DNA from: Nocardioides agariphilus
GTDB lineage: Bacteria > Actinomycetota > Actinomycetes > Propionibacteriales > Nocardioidaceae
Reading direction: 5' to 3'
NCBI RefSeq assembly: GCF_015352445.1
Contig: NZ_JADKPO010000016.1
Location: 1 to 64,000 of the forward strand
Length of the DNA: 64,000 bases
In this document: one piece after another, positions 15,159 to 24,563 of the stretch
How the letters are laid out: every line of letters starts with the position of its first letter
Numbering within the stretch: position 1 is the first letter of the stretch
Notes under the pieces: model-generated
What the model saw: the letters and a program-made list of their open reading frames with translations, nothing else
Told to the model about the DNA's origin: nothing
Databases searched by the model: none
Position numbers and translations under genes: made by a program

Positions 15159-17210
15159 TCAGGCCTCGGACTCGTCGCGTCCCGCGGGGTCGTTGAGGCC
15201 GTGTCGTCGCAGCAGTGGCTCGATTACGGCGTCGCGTCCGCGGAACTCCCGGTAGGACGCGAGCGGATCGCGCGACCCACCGATGCCGATCACGTACGTC
15301 CGGAACCGTTCCCCGTTGGCGCGGGTCAGGCCGCCGTTCTCGGTGAACCACTCGACCGTGTCGGCGTCGAGCACCTCGCTCCAGATGTAGGCGTAGTAGC
15401 CCGCGCTGTACTCGGCGCTGGCGAAGATGTGCGCGAAGTACGGCGAGGAGTAACGCGGCGGGACCGCCGCGATGTCCAGCCCGACCGCGGCGAGGGCAGC
15501 CGCCTCGAAGGCCGCGACGTCCCCGATGTCCGCGTCGGCAGGGATCTCGTGCCAGGCCAGGTCGAGCAGCGCCGCGGCCAGGTACTCGGTCGTGTGGTAC
15601 CCCTCGTTGAACGTGCGAGCGGCCTCCAGCCTCTCGACGACGGCGGCCGGGAGCTGCTCGTGGGTCTCGACGTGGACGGCGTAGTTGGCCAGGACCTCGG
15701 GCCACAGCATCCACATCTCGTTGACCTGGCTCGGATACTCGACGAAGTCGCGGAAGACCGAGGTGCCGGCTGCCTTCGGGTACCTGACTCGAGCGAGGAG
15801 ACCGTGGAGGGCGTGGCCGAACTCGTGGAAGAGCGCCTGCGTCTCGTCGTAGGTCAGGAGGGTCGGCTCCCCCTCGGCAGGCTTGGGGACGTTCAGGTTG
15901 TTCACCACGACCGCAGTCGGCATGTCAAGCAGCGCGGACTGGTCCACCAGGCTCTCCATCCACACCCCGCCGCTCTTGGAGTCCCTGGTGTAGAGGTCCA
16001 GCAGGTAGAGACCCACCGGGCTCCCGTCCTCTTCGCGGACCTCGAAGACCCGGACCTCCGGGTGGTAGCCGACGAGATCGGAGCGTTCGGTGAAGCTGAT
16101 GCCGAACAGGCTGGTGGCGGCGAAGAAGACGCCGTCGTGCAGCACCCGCTCGGCCTCGAAGTAGGGCCGGATCGCCGCGAGGTCCACGTCGTACTCCGCC
16201 TCGCGGACGCGCTCTGCGAAGAACGGCCAGTCCCAGGCCTCGATCGGGAAGCCTGCCTGGCCTTCGAGAGCCCGCTGCTCGGCACGCGCGTTGCGAGCGG
16301 CTGGCGCCGCCAGCCGATCCAGGAGATCGCGGACGGCCCGGGGCGCGCCCGCTGTGTTGTCGGCAGTTGTCACCGATGCGTGGTTGGCGAACCCGAGGAT
16401 CCGAGCGCGCTCGGCGCGCAGGCGCACCATCTGGAGCAGGGTGCCTCGTGTGTCATGGTCGTTGCCTCTGCTGCCCCGCGCCCGCTGCGCCTCGTAGAGG
16501 CGGCGCCGGGTCTCACGACTCGTGAGTGCGCCGAGGTAGGGGTGGGCGGTCGGCAGCTGGAGAGTGACGACGTACTTCCCGTCCAGACCACGGTCCCTCG
16601 CCGCGGTGGCCGCGGCTGACAGCTCGCCCGCCGTCAACCCATCGAGGTCGGCCGCGGCGTCCACCACCAGCGCCAGGTCGTTGGTGTCGGCGTTCAGGGC
16701 CTGCTCGAAACGGGCTTGCAGCGTGGAGAGCTGGGCGTTGATCTCCTTCACCGACTGCTTCTGTTCGGGCGAGAGTCCCGCTCCGGCCAGGGTGAACTCG
16801 GTGTGGTACCGCTCGACGAGGTACTGCTGCTCGGCATCGAGCGTCGCGCGATGCTCGTGCACGACGCGGATGCGCTCGAAGAGTGCCGGGCTGAGCCTGA
16901 TGGCATCCTCGTGTGCAGCGAAGAGAGGGGCGTACGTCGTCTGCAGCTCCTCGATACGGCTGTTGCTGTCCGCCCTTGCCTTGTTGAAGAACACCTTGGT
17001 GGCGCGCCGCAGCAACTGCCCGCTGCGCTCCAGCCTCTCGATGGTGTTGGCGAAGGTCGCGCTCTCGGGATCGCCCACGATCGCTTCGACTTCGGCGGCC
17101 TGTTCGGCCATGCCGCGGTCGAAGGCAGGAGCGAAGTGCTCGTCGGTGATGTCGTCGAAGGGCGGCAGGCCGAACGGCAGCCCACTGGGAGTGAAGAAGG
17201 GGTTGCCCAC
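15159..17210 (-). CDS. M3 family peptidyl-dipeptidase (Dcp-like)
   Basis: A 683-residue zinc oligopeptidase that removes dipeptides from the C-terminus of peptides. The zinc site is HEFGHALHG, with the third ligand Glu about 25-30 residues later. The C-terminal SAGYYAYIWSEVLDAD holds the substrate-binding Tyr residues typical of Dcp and thimet-type enzymes. No signal peptide, so it acts in the cytosol. The GTG start is supported by TAGAGT six bases upstream. It is convergent with the methyltransferase gene. Confidence 0.92.
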   Translation of the reverse strand: MGNPFFTPSGLPFGLPPFDDITDEHFAPAFDRGMAEQAAEVEAIVGDPESATFANTIERLERSGQLLRRATKVFFNKARADSNSRIEELQTTYAPLFAAHEDAIRLSPALFERIRVVHEHRATLDAEQQYLVERYHTEFTLAGAGLSPEQKQSVKEINAQLSTLQARFEQALNADTNDLALVVDAAADLDGLTAGELSAAATAARDRGLDGKYVVTLQLPTAHPYLGALTSRETRRRLYEAQRARGSRGNDHDTRGTLLQMVRLRAERARILGFANHASVTTADNTAGAPRAVRDLLDRLAAPAARNARAEQRALEGQAGFPIEAWDWPFFAERVREAEYDVDLAAIRPYFEAERVLHDGVFFAATSLFGISFTERSDLVGYHPEVRVFEVREEDGSPVGLYLLDLYTRDSKSGGVWMESLVDQSALLDMPTAVVVNNLNVPKPAEGEPTLLTYDETQALFHEFGHALHGLLARVRYPKAAGTSVFRDFVEYPSQVNEMWMLWPEVLANYAVHVETHEQLPAAVVERLEAARTFNEGYHTTEYLAAALLDLAWHEIPADADIGDVAAFEAAALAAVGLDIAAVPPRYSSPYFAHIFASAEYSAGYYAYIWSEVLDADTVEWFTENGGLTRANGERFRTYVIGIGGSRDPLASYREFRGRDAVIEPLLRRHGLNDPAGRDESEA

Positions 17211-17242
17211 CCAGCGACTCTAGGCAGCGGAGACGGGCGCGC

Positions 17243-18466
17243 CTAGGTGGATCCAGCGGCGTCCATCTCGGCGGTGTCCATCGCGCGGTCGCTGACGGCG
17301 CTCATGCCGAGCAGCAGGCTGACGCTGGCGAGGGTGCCGATCGCGAACACCCAGCGAAGGCCGAGCGTCTGCCCCAGGACACCTCCGATGGCCGCACCGA
17401 TGGGCATGCTGCCGTAGGCCACCAAGCGATACCCGGCGTTCACTCGTCCGATCAGGTGCTCCGGAACGATCCGCTGTCGCAGGGAGACCGTGATGACGTC
17501 CCAGCACATCTCACCGATGCCGGCGACCGCGAGCACACCGACCACCAGGATCGGCTGGGTGAGCAGCGGCGCCGCGCAGGTCGCCGCAGCCGCCAGCACG
17601 CCCAGCCGCAGGAGCCAGGCCCGCCCCACCTTGCGCTGTAGCCGCTGGACGCTGAACGCCCCGATCACACAACCGACCGCCCCGGCCGACAGCAGGAGTC
17701 CGAACGCGAACGGTGACAACCCCATCGGTCCCGGATCCACCGCGAACACGGGCAAGACCGAGAGGGCGGCAAACACCGAGAGGTTCATCCCGCCGACCAG
17801 GAGGGCCAGGGTTCGCAACAGAGGGCTGTCCCACAGATATCGCAGCCCCACCTGGATGTCGGTGAGCAGCCTGCTCCTCGGGGAGTCGGCGGGCCTCGCC
17901 AGGAACCGACCCGTCATCAGCGCGATCGCGAGTGCCGCCAGGAGGTAGCAGACAGCGCTGCTCAAGAACGCGAGCGTGATGGCGATCCCGACGAGGAACC
18001 CGCCTACTGGTGGGCCCGCGAACCGGTTGAACAACACCTCCGCCGCGAACAGCCGACTGTTGCCACGAGACAGGCCGGCGCCGGAGACGAGCATCGGCAA
18101 CGTCGATCCGGCGGCCGTGTCGAAAAGGGTCTCGCAGATCCCGAGGGCGAAGGCCGCGACGTAGAGGACCCAGATCTGCTCGGACTCGTAGGCGGCGATG
18201 ACGGCGAGCAGCCCGATGAGCGCGAACCGGCCGAGGGAGACGTTGAGCATGATGCGTCGCCGATCGAGCCGGTCGGCCAGCGCGCCCGCGTGGAGCGCGA
18301 AGACGAGCCAGGGCAGTCTGGCCGCCAGCACCACGCCCGCGATCGCAGCCGGCGACCTGGTGATCTGCAGGGCCAGCAGGGGCAGGGCCACGACGAACAT
18401 GCCGTCCGAGAGGTTCGACAGCGCTGTCGCGCTCCACAGGCGCTGGTAGTTGCGACCGAGCGTCAT
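17243..18466 (-). CDS. MFS transporter
   Basis: A 407-residue membrane protein with about 12 membrane segments, beginning LGRNYQRLWSATALSNLSDG and carrying ADRLDRRRIMLNVSLGR after segment 2, like the other MFS_3-type exporters. The substrate is unknown. The open frame extends far upstream, but the ATG at 18466 gives the family N-terminus; GAAG lies a few bases before it. It is 32 bp downstream of the M3 peptidase start on the same strand and may share regulation. Confidence 0.88.
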   Translation of the reverse strand: MTLGRNYQRLWSATALSNLSDGMFVVALPLLALQITRSPAAIAGVVLAARLPWLVFALHAGALADRLDRRRIMLNVSLGRFALIGLLAVIAAYESEQIWVLYVAAFALGICETLFDTAAGSTLPMLVSGAGLSRGNSRLFAAEVLFNRFAGPPVGGFLVGIAITLAFLSSAVCYLLAALAIALMTGRFLARPADSPRSRLLTDIQVGLRYLWDSPLLRTLALLVGGMNLSVFAALSVLPVFAVDPGPMGLSPFAFGLLLSAGAVGCVIGAFSVQRLQRKVGRAWLLRLGVLAAAATCAAPLLTQPILVVGVLAVAGIGEMCWDVITVSLRQRIVPEHLIGRVNAGYRLVAYGSMPIGAAIGGVLGQTLGLRWVFAIGTLASVSLLLGMSAVSDRAMDTAEMDAAGST

Positions 18467-18595
18467 CGAGGCTCTTCGGGGTTGTTGCCGGCGTTCACCC
18501 CGGGCATGGCGACACCGTAGCGGCGTCCTCACGGCACGCGGAACACTCACTGAAGGGCGGTGCGCCAGTACGCCCTCGGCGTGGGATAGTTCGCC

Positions 18596-18850
18596 GTGGC
18601 CAGATCGAGGAAGTCCTTGGCGGCCTCGGCCGGCGGATGGTTCCTCGTGGCTCTCCTGGCCGCGGTGGTCGGAACCATCACTGACGGCACGGATGCAGAC
18701 TGGCTGTCGGAGCTGATGGTCTACCCGGCCGGCTTGGGCGTGGGTTGGGGACTGGTCAACGTCGTCCGGGCGCTGCTGCCGGACCGATGGCGCACAGCCC
18801 GGTCTCGACAGGCGCCTGAACATCGGGGATCCGACCCGGGCGAGAACTGA
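18596..18850 (+). CDS. Small two-helix membrane protein
   Basis: An 84-residue protein I do not recognise. Residues 11-29 (GGWFLVALLAAVVGTITDG) and about 42-62 (VYPAGLGVGWGLVNVVRALL) are predicted membrane helices, and the C-terminal 20 residues are charged. GATAGT lies about five bases before the GTG, so leaderless expression is possible. The segment CGGTCTCGACAGGCGCC near its 3' end resembles the dispersed repeats, so the tail may derive from one. Confidence 0.45.
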   Translation: MARSRKSLAASAGGWFLVALLAAVVGTITDGTDADWLSELMVYPAGLGVGWGLVNVVRALLPDRWRTARSRQAPEHRGSDPGEN

Positions 18851-18926
18851 CGCAATTCCCCTCTCGGCCCGCCGGCTTCGCTGTGGCATCCTGACCCGAG
18901 TCTCGGCCGATCGGGGGAGAAGGTTG

Positions 18927-19754
18927 ATGACGTAAGTACGTGTGGCGGCTGTGCAGGCCACCAATGAGCTCATGGACCGCGAGGCGACGAGATGCCGACT
19001 GGTTCGAGCTGTTCGCGGAGAACGCCGTCGCCGTACCCAGCGCGGCGACCGACCGACTCGGCGCCATCGCCAGGGAGCACGGCGTCTGGATGGTCGTCGG
19101 CGTCTCTGAGCGCGAGCCCGGCGCCGGCACGATCTACAACACGCTGCTCTACTTCTCCCCCGAGGGGACTCTGGTCGAGAAGCACCGCAAGCTCGTGCCG
19201 ACGGGGTCCGAGAGGACCGTCTGGGGCATGGGCGACGGGTCGACGCTGCGGGTCGTCGAGACGCCGTTCGGCCGGCTCGGCGGGCTGATCTGCCCTGGGA
19301 GAACTACATGCCCCTGGCGCGGTTCCACCTCTACGCCCAGGGGGTCGACATCGGGGTGGCGCCCACGCTCGCCGGCGGGGACGCCTGGGTCGCGACGATG
19401 CGCCACCTGGCCCGCGAGAACCGGATGGACGTCGTGGGCGTCAACCCGGTCCTGCACGCCGACCGCGTGCGCGCCGACTTCCCGCACCGCGACCGGCTCC
19501 TTCCCGACGCCTACGTCGCCGACTGCAACTCATGGGTCGAGCCCGGCAACACCGTGATCGTCGGCTCGGACGGCGGTGTCGTGGCCGGTCCCGTACGCGA
19601 ACGGGAGGAGACCCTCATCGCCGACCTCGACGTCGGCGCCGTACGGGCCGCCCGGCGGATGCTCGACCCGGTCGGTCACTACAACCGGCCCGACGTCTTC
19701 CGGCTCCACGTCGACACCTCGCCGCGGCCACCCGTCGTCGTGGAGTCGTTCTGA
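18927..19754 (+). pseudogene. Broken nitrilase (carbon-nitrogen hydrolase)
   Basis: Three lesions are visible. A good ribosome site (GGGGAGAAGG) precedes an ATG whose third codon is TAA. The family N-terminus VRVAAVQATNELMDREAT follows, but the next 60-70 residues, including the FPEAF-type segment with the catalytic Glu, are missing. The sequence resumes in another frame at DADWFELFAENAV and holds the catalytic Lys region (EKHRKLVPTGSERTVWG) up to GLIC, the catalytic Cys. There a frameshift (two extra bases near 19296) throws ENYMPLARFHLYAQG into a third frame, which runs to the end. The protein cannot be made. Confidence 0.9.
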
Positions 19755-19782
19755 CGCTACGGCCCCACGACGTGCCGCCCGG

Positions 19783-20124
19783 TCAGCCGAGCAGTCCGAC
19801 CAGGTTCAGGGCGAGGAACCCACCCGCGATGACGAGGGCCACGATGACCGGGGTGCGGCCCTCGGGGTGCCCGTGACCTTGGGCCCGGTGCCCGAGATGC
19901 CACACGAGCAAGGTCGGCAGCGCGAACACCAGAGTCGCTGGCAGCCCAGCCATCAAGGCCGTCGCCACCGGTGGGGACGGGTCATCGATGTGTCCCATCG
20001 CGGCGAGCAGTCCCTCACCGATGACGAACGCCGCGACCAGGGACGGAGCGAACAGCGCGATCGACCACCAGGCGCGACGCACGTCGCGGTCGTGAGCAGC
20101 GGGCGGAACGTGGTGAAGGGACAT
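19783..20124 (-). CDS. Uncharacterised membrane protein
   Basis: A 113-residue protein with three predicted membrane helices (WWSIALFAPSLVAAFVIGEG, ALMAGLPATLVFALPTLLVW, PVIVALVIAGGFLALNLVGL) and a His-rich loop (HLGHRAQGHGHPEG) that might bind metal. No family recognised. GGAGG lies about eight bases before the ATG at 20124, better than a start seven codons earlier. It stands alone, convergent with the nitrilase remnant. Confidence 0.65.
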   Translation of the reverse strand: MSLHHVPPAAHDRDVRRAWWSIALFAPSLVAAFVIGEGLLAAMGHIDDPSPPVATALMAGLPATLVFALPTLLVWHLGHRAQGHGHPEGRTPVIVALVIAGGFLALNLVGLLG

Positions 20125-20239
20125 CGTGCCCACCTCCACTCCCACCGTTCTGCGGCCACGTCGCGACGGCTAGAGGAGTGGGCGGGCAGCAGTCAGGACG
20201 TTGGTCCCGGACCTTGCGTCACCCCAGGAGGAGCGCAGG

Positions 20240-20581
20240 TCACGACTCCGCGTCGTACATGATCTCGCGTACCTCCTGGGCGCACCGGCACGCTGCCGCG
20301 ATCTTCGCCGCCCAGTCGAGCGCCTCCTCGCGGGTGTCGACCTCGATGATCGAGAAGCCGCCGACCACGGCCTTGGTCTCGGGGAAGGGGCCGTCGGTGA
20401 TCGACCCGTCGGGTGCTGCGATGCCCGCCTGCTGGCGCTGCACGCCGCCGCCCCAGATCCACTTGCCCTGGTGCTTGAGCTCGCGGACGACAGCACGCGA
20501 CTCGACGCCCGCCTTGCCCCAGTCCTCCTCGGGGATGTGGTCCATCGAGCCGTCGTCGAACGAGATCAGGTATCGCGGCAT
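20240..20581 (-). CDS. YCII/DGPF-domain protein
   Basis: A 113-residue YCII-related protein: [12 protein letters not shown] start, then [20 protein letters not shown] (the DGPF motif, residues about 61-80) and a late helix [16 protein letters not shown]. The family has a ferredoxin-like fold; its reaction is unknown, though members are often found beside ECF sigma factors. None is adjacent here. It is divergent from the NTF2-like gene. Confidence 0.85.
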   Translation of the reverse strand: MPRYLISFDDGSMDHIPEEDWGKAGVESRAVVRELKHQGKWIWGGGVQRQQAGIAAPDGSITDGPFPETKAVVGGFSIIEVDTREEALDWAAKIAAACRCAQEVREIMYDAES

Positions 20582-20646
20582 GTCTTCCTCCTGGTTGCTG
20601 CTCTACGGTGGCGGACGCCGAAGGTCCGTTGAGTCAAGGAGTCCTC

Positions 20647-21108
20647 ATGGTCGAGCCTCGCCCGCCTCTGCCGCCGTTCACCGCTGAGACCGCTGCCCGG
20701 AAGGTGCAAGCCGCCGAGGACGCATGGAACACCCGCGACCCCGAGCGCGTCGCGCTGGCCTACACACCCGACTCGGTGTGGCGCAACCGCGACACCTTCG
20801 TGCAGGGTCGGTCCGAGATCGTCGCGTTCCTGACGGCGAAGTGGGACAGGGAGCGGGAGTACGCCCTCCGAAAGGCCCTGTGGAGCTTCACCGACAACCG
20901 CATCGGCGTCCGCTTCCAGTACGAGTGCCGCGACGCCGACGGGCAATGGTGGCGCAGCTATGGCAACGAGCTGTGGGAGTTCGACGCGAACGGCCTCATG
21001 GCGCGCCGCGAGGCGAGCATCAACGACTTGCGCATCGACGAGTCGGAGCGGCGCATCTTCGGGCCCCGCCCCGAGGCCGAGCACGGCGTCGACTTCCCGC
21101 TGCACTAA
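20647..21108 (+). CDS. NTF2-like protein, DUF1348 family
   Basis: A 153-residue protein matching DUF1348: [39 protein letters not shown] and the C-terminal [16 protein letters not shown]. The fold is a cone-shaped barrel like nuclear transport factor 2 and SnoaL; the function is unknown. AAGGAG lies six bases before the ATG at 20647, which decides the start over an earlier in-frame codon. Its stop overlaps that of the convergent YCII gene (shared CTAA). Confidence 0.85.
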   Translation: MVEPRPPLPPFTAETAARKVQAAEDAWNTRDPERVALAYTPDSVWRNRDTFVQGRSEIVAFLTAKWDREREYALRKALWSFTDNRIGVRFQYECRDADGQWWRSYGNELWEFDANGLMARREASINDLRIDESERRIFGPRPEAEHGVDFPLH

Positions 21109-21470
21109 ACCTCGGCGCGCACGCGGTTGTGCGGGAACTTGTGGACCTCTTGCGGCCAGCCGACCGCGACCGCGATCCGGCCCGCCCAGTACTTCGCCCG
21201 CTCGTCGTCGGCCACGTCGACCACGCAGAAGCCGCCGAGGTGCTCCTTGGTCTCCGCGAACGGTCCGTCGGTGAAGACCGGCTCCCCGCTGCTCGGGTCG
21301 ACACTGCAGATCGCGGTCGAGGCGTCGATGCCACCGTCGCTGAAGACGAACTCGCCGGCAGCCGTGATCTCCTCGATCACTGCCCGCGCGGCCCTGCCCC
21401 GCTCGCGCAGGTCGTCCATCTCCATGATGGGCGTCCACTCGTCGTTGAACATGATCAGGTAGGTCGCCAA
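21105..21470 (-). CDS. Second YCII/DGPF-domain protein
   Basis: A 121-residue YCII protein: [11 protein letters not shown] start, [20 protein letters not shown] (DGPF motif), and the tail [17 protein letters not shown]. The TTG at 21470 has GGAGAGGA about six bases upstream and gives the normal family N-terminus; an ATG six codons earlier is the alternative. The two YCII genes flank the DUF1348 gene but are only distantly alike, so they are not a recent duplication. Confidence 0.8.
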   Translation of the reverse strand: MATYLIMFNDEWTPIMEMDDLRERGRAARAVIEEITAAGEFVFSDGGIDASTAICSVDPSSGEPVFTDGPFAETKEHLGGFCVVDVADDERAKYWAGRIAVAVGWPQEVHKFPHNRVRAEV

Positions 21471-21564
21471 GACGGATCCTCTCCTCATGGGCGGCCTTCG
21501 TGGCTGCCCGTCATCTCCTCCACGAACAGACCTGCTCCGATCCGACAGGTCCACGGAAGGAATT

Positions 21565-21987
21565 TCACTCCCAGCCTCCCTGACGACCCTGCTTGGTCGC
21601 TCCCCGCCGCTTCTTCTCGGCGAGCCGGCGCTCCTGGCTGCCACGTGTGGGCTTGGTCGGACGGCGCTTGCGGGGCGGCGCCTTGGCTGCCTCTCCGAGA
21701 ACCTCCACGAGACGCTCGCGCGCGGCTCGGCGGTTGGCCAGCTGCGTGCGGTGCTCGCTGGCGACGATCGTGAGCACGCCGTCGACCAGACGGCCGCTCA
21801 GCCGCTCGAGCAACCTCGCTCGCAGGGTCGGTGAGATGCCTGGCGCCTGCGCGACGTCGTACGACAGCTCCACGCGGCTGTCGGCGGTGTTCACGCCCTG
21901 GCCACCGGGTCCGCCCGACCGGCTGAACCGCTCGGTCAGGTCCCCCGCCCTCACGACCAGCGAGCTGCTGATCACCAGGTCGTCCAC
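21565..21987 (-). CDS. arfB: Peptidyl-tRNA hydrolase ArfB (ribosome rescue)
   Basis: A 140-residue release-factor-like protein (YaeJ/ArfB) that hydrolyses peptidyl-tRNA on stalled ribosomes. The catalytic GGQ is in FSRSGGPGGQGVNTADSRVEL (residues about 21-41). The basic C-terminal tail (PPRKRRPTKPTRGSQERRLAEKKRR), which enters the empty mRNA channel, is present. There is no codon-recognition domain, as expected. GTG start. It follows purL across a strong hairpin. Confidence 0.9.
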   Translation of the reverse strand: MDDLVISSSLVVRAGDLTERFSRSGGPGGQGVNTADSRVELSYDVAQAPGISPTLRARLLERLSGRLVDGVLTIVASEHRTQLANRRAARERLVEVLGEAAKAPPRKRRPTKPTRGSQERRLAEKKRRGATKQGRQGGWE

Positions 21988-22008
21988 ATCCCCATTGTGG
22001 ACGGCGGC

Positions 22009-22075
22009 GGGGTACTCCCGTGCGGTTGACGGGTCTACAGGGCGATTTGACCCGTCAACCGCACGGGACTACCCC
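22009..22075 (-). terminator. Long hairpin at the end of purL (dispersed copy 1)
   Basis: 27-base arms (22009-22035 and 22049-22075) pair with one mismatch around a 13-base loop; the core is CCCGTGCGGTTGACGGGTC. The right arm contains the purL stop codon. Nearly the same hairpin, also with a 13-base loop, occurs at 59185-59249. Confidence 0.8.
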
Positions 22076-24336
22076 AGCGCGGCAGGAAGGGTCGAGGTCC
22101 AAGCAGTACGTAGCTCATCGAGCGGGATCGAGAACGCGCCCTCGACGGTGAAGGCGTCGCCGCCCGTGGTGCCGATGCGGCGGATGGGCACGCCGAGTGC
22201 ACCGGCCATGGCCTCCAGTGCGCCCTCCTCGTCGGGGCGGACCGTGACCACGCATCGCGATGCCGACTCTGAGAACAGCTGGACGAACGAGTCGTCGGAG
22301 GGGCCGATCGTCACGCCGACGCCGTGGCGCAGCGACGCCTCGGCGAGGGTCTGCGCCAGGCCGCCCTCGGAGATGTCGTGGGCCGAGGTCAGCAGGCCGA
22401 CCGCATCGTGCAGCAGCGTGGCCAGGGCCCGCTCGGCCATCAGGTCGAGAGCCGGCGGACGTCCGCCGAGGTGGCCGTGCACGACATGGGCCCACTCGGA
22501 GCCGGACAGCTCGTCACGGGTCTCGCCGAGCTGGTAGACGGGCTCACCCTCGACCTCGAACGCCGACGGTGTGCGCCGGCGTACGTCGTCGACCACGCCG
22601 AGCACGGCGACCACCGGAGTGGGCAGGATCGCCGTCGACCCGGTCTGGTTGTAGAGCGACACGTTGCCGCCGGTCACGGGGATGCCCAGCTCGAGGCAGC
22701 CGTCCTTGAGCCCACGGCAGGCCTCGGCGAACTGCCACATCACCGCGGGGTCCTCGGGCGAGCCGAAGTTGAGGCAGTCGCTGACGGCGATCGGCGTCGC
22801 GCCGCCGGTCGCCACGTTGCGGTAGGCCTCGGCGAGTGCCAGCTGCGCGCCTGAGTAGGGATCGAGCTTGGCGAAGCGGCCGTTGCAGTCGGTGGCCACC
22901 GAGACACCGAGGCCGGTCTCCTCGTCGACGCGGATCATGCCGCTGTCACTGGGCTGGGCGAGCACGGTGTCGCCGCGGACGTAGCGGTCGTACTGGTCGG
23001 TGATCCAGGACTTGTCGCACAGGTTCTCGGAGGCGACCATCCGCAGCACGGTGTCCCGCAGGCCGTCGCCGTCGAGAGGACGGGCGAGAGTCTCGGCCGC
23101 GTCGGCCTGGAGCGCGTCCTGCCAGTCCGGGCGCTCGAACGGCCGGTGGTACGTCGGGCCGTCGTGCGCCACCGAGCGCGGAGGTACGTCGACCACGCGC
23201 TCGCCGTGCCAGTCGATCTGCAGGCGTCCGGTGTCGGTGACCTCGCCGACGACGACCGCCTCGACGTCCCACTTGCGGCAGATCGCGAGAAGGGCCTCGA
23301 CGTCCTCGGGCTCGACGACGGCCATCATCCGCTCCTGCGACTCGCTCATCAAGATCTCCTCCGGAGCCAGCGAGGAGTCGCGGAGGGGGACGCGGTCGAG
23401 CTCGACGTGCATACCGCCGTCGCCGGCACTGGCGAGCTCGGAGGTGGCGCAGGAGAGCCCCGCGCCGCCGAGGTCCTGGATGCCGGTGACGATGCCCGCG
23501 GCGAACAGCTCGAGCGTGCACTCGATGAGCAGCTTCTCCATGAACGGGTCGCCGACCTGGACGCTCGGTCGCTTCGCCGGCCCCGTCTCGTCGAAGGTCT
23601 CGCTCGCCAGGACGCTGACTCCGCCGATGCCGTCGCCGCCGGTGCGCGCGCCGTACAGCACGACCTTGTTGCCGACGCCGGTCGCCTTGGCGAGATGGAG
23701 GTCCTCGTGGCGGAGTACGCCGACGCAGAGCGCGTTCACGAGTGGGTTGCCGAGGTAGGAGGCGTCGAAGACCGCCTCGCCGCCGATGTTGGGCAGGCCC
23801 AGGCAGTTGCCGTAGCCGCCGACGCCGGCCACGATCCCGGGCAGCACGCGGTGGGTGTCGGGCTCGCTGAGCGGGCCGAAGCGCAGCGGGTCCATCACCG
23901 CGACCGGCCGCGCACCCATCGCCAAGATGTCGCGGACGATGCCTCCGACTCCGGTCGCTGCGCCCTGGTACGGCTCGACGTACGACGGGTGGTTGTGGCT
24001 CTCGATCTTGAACGTGACGGCGTACCCCTGGCCGATGTCGACCACGCCGGCGTTCTCGCCGATGCCGGCCAGCATCTTGCCGACGCCCTGGGTCCCGTCG
24101 GCGTTGGCCAACGGCGTCTCTTGCGGGATCTCGGCGAACTGTCTGAGGTGCACCTTCGAGGACTTGTAGGAGCAGTGCTCGCTCCACATCACCGAGTACA
24201 TCGCGAGCTCGCTCGACGTCGGCCGCCGGCCGAGGATCTCGATGATCTCGGCGTACTCGTCGGCCTTGAGCCCCAGCTCCGCCCACGGCTGCTCGCGATC
24301 GGGGTCCTTCTCGGCCAGGCCGACGGTGTCCAGCAC
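22069..24336 (-). CDS. purL: Phosphoribosylformylglycinamidine synthase, large subunit
   Basis: The synthetase part of the PurLQS complex, converting FGAR to FGAM with ATP and ammonia delivered from PurQ. 755 residues, the short PurL type that needs separate PurQ and PurS. Marks: [16 protein letters not shown] near residue 52, [33 protein letters not shown], and a second half beginning [25 protein letters not shown] lies seven bases before the GTG start. purQ and purS lie upstream on the same strand but are separated by the convergent secreted-protein gene. Confidence 0.96.
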   Translation of the reverse strand: MLDTVGLAEKDPDREQPWAELGLKADEYAEIIEILGRRPTSSELAMYSVMWSEHCSYKSSKVHLRQFAEIPQETPLANADGTQGVGKMLAGIGENAGVVDIGQGYAVTFKIESHNHPSYVEPYQGAATGVGGIVRDILAMGARPVAVMDPLRFGPLSEPDTHRVLPGIVAGVGGYGNCLGLPNIGGEAVFDASYLGNPLVNALCVGVLRHEDLHLAKATGVGNKVVLYGARTGGDGIGGVSVLASETFDETGPAKRPSVQVGDPFMEKLLIECTLELFAAGIVTGIQDLGGAGLSCATSELASAGDGGMHVELDRVPLRDSSLAPEEILMSESQERMMAVVEPEDVEALLAICRKWDVEAVVVGEVTDTGRLQIDWHGERVVDVPPRSVAHDGPTYHRPFERPDWQDALQADAAETLARPLDGDGLRDTVLRMVASENLCDKSWITDQYDRYVRGDTVLAQPSDSGMIRVDEETGLGVSVATDCNGRFAKLDPYSGAQLALAEAYRNVATGGATPIAVSDCLNFGSPEDPAVMWQFAEACRGLKDGCLELGIPVTGGNVSLYNQTGSTAILPTPVVAVLGVVDDVRRRTPSAFEVEGEPVYQLGETRDELSGSEWAHVVHGHLGGRPPALDLMAERALATLLHDAVGLLTSAHDISEGGLAQTLAEASLRHGVGVTIGPSDDSFVQLFSESASRCVVTVRPDEEGALEAMAGALGVPIRRIGTTGGDAFTVEGAFSIPLDELRTAWTSTLPAALG

Positions 24337-24387
24337 AGTGCCCAGGCTATCTGTGCGGTTCGTCAGGCCTGTGGAGGGAGCCGCCCG

Positions 24388-24458
24388 CCGGGATAGTCCC
24401 CGACGATCGGAACCCTGATCGGCGCGTTTCGGGGTTCGGTTCGTACCGGACTATCCGG
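24388..24458. promoter_or_regulatory. Inverted repeat between purL and the secreted-protein gene
   Basis: CCGGGATAGTCC (24388-24399) and GGACTATCCGG (24448-24458) can pair across about 48 bases. It might form a leader structure or be an operator pair; no known riboswitch class is recognised. Confidence 0.4.
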
Positions 24459-24486
24459 AGGGGCGGACAATTACAACGATGTAGTT

Positions 24487-24508
24487 ACCAGCAACCGGTG
24501 TTACTGGT
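24487..24508. promoter_or_regulatory. Imperfect dyad upstream of the secreted-protein gene
   Basis: ACCAGCAAC-CGGT-GTTACTGGT, a 22-bp near-palindrome with one mismatch per arm and GTTAC repeats in and beside it, 56 bases before the start codon. A candidate operator for the cell-wall-type gene. Confidence 0.4.
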
Positions 24509-24563
24509 GTGATTGATGTGGTTATGGTGACGTGGCCCGCCCGTCTTCCCCCGGGAGTCCACC

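Noticed and set aside
24361-24563. Cyclic-di-AMP (ydaO-type) riboswitch before the cell-wall-type gene
   Set aside because: Such riboswitches often precede actinobacterial wall hydrolases, but I could not find the conserved core here.
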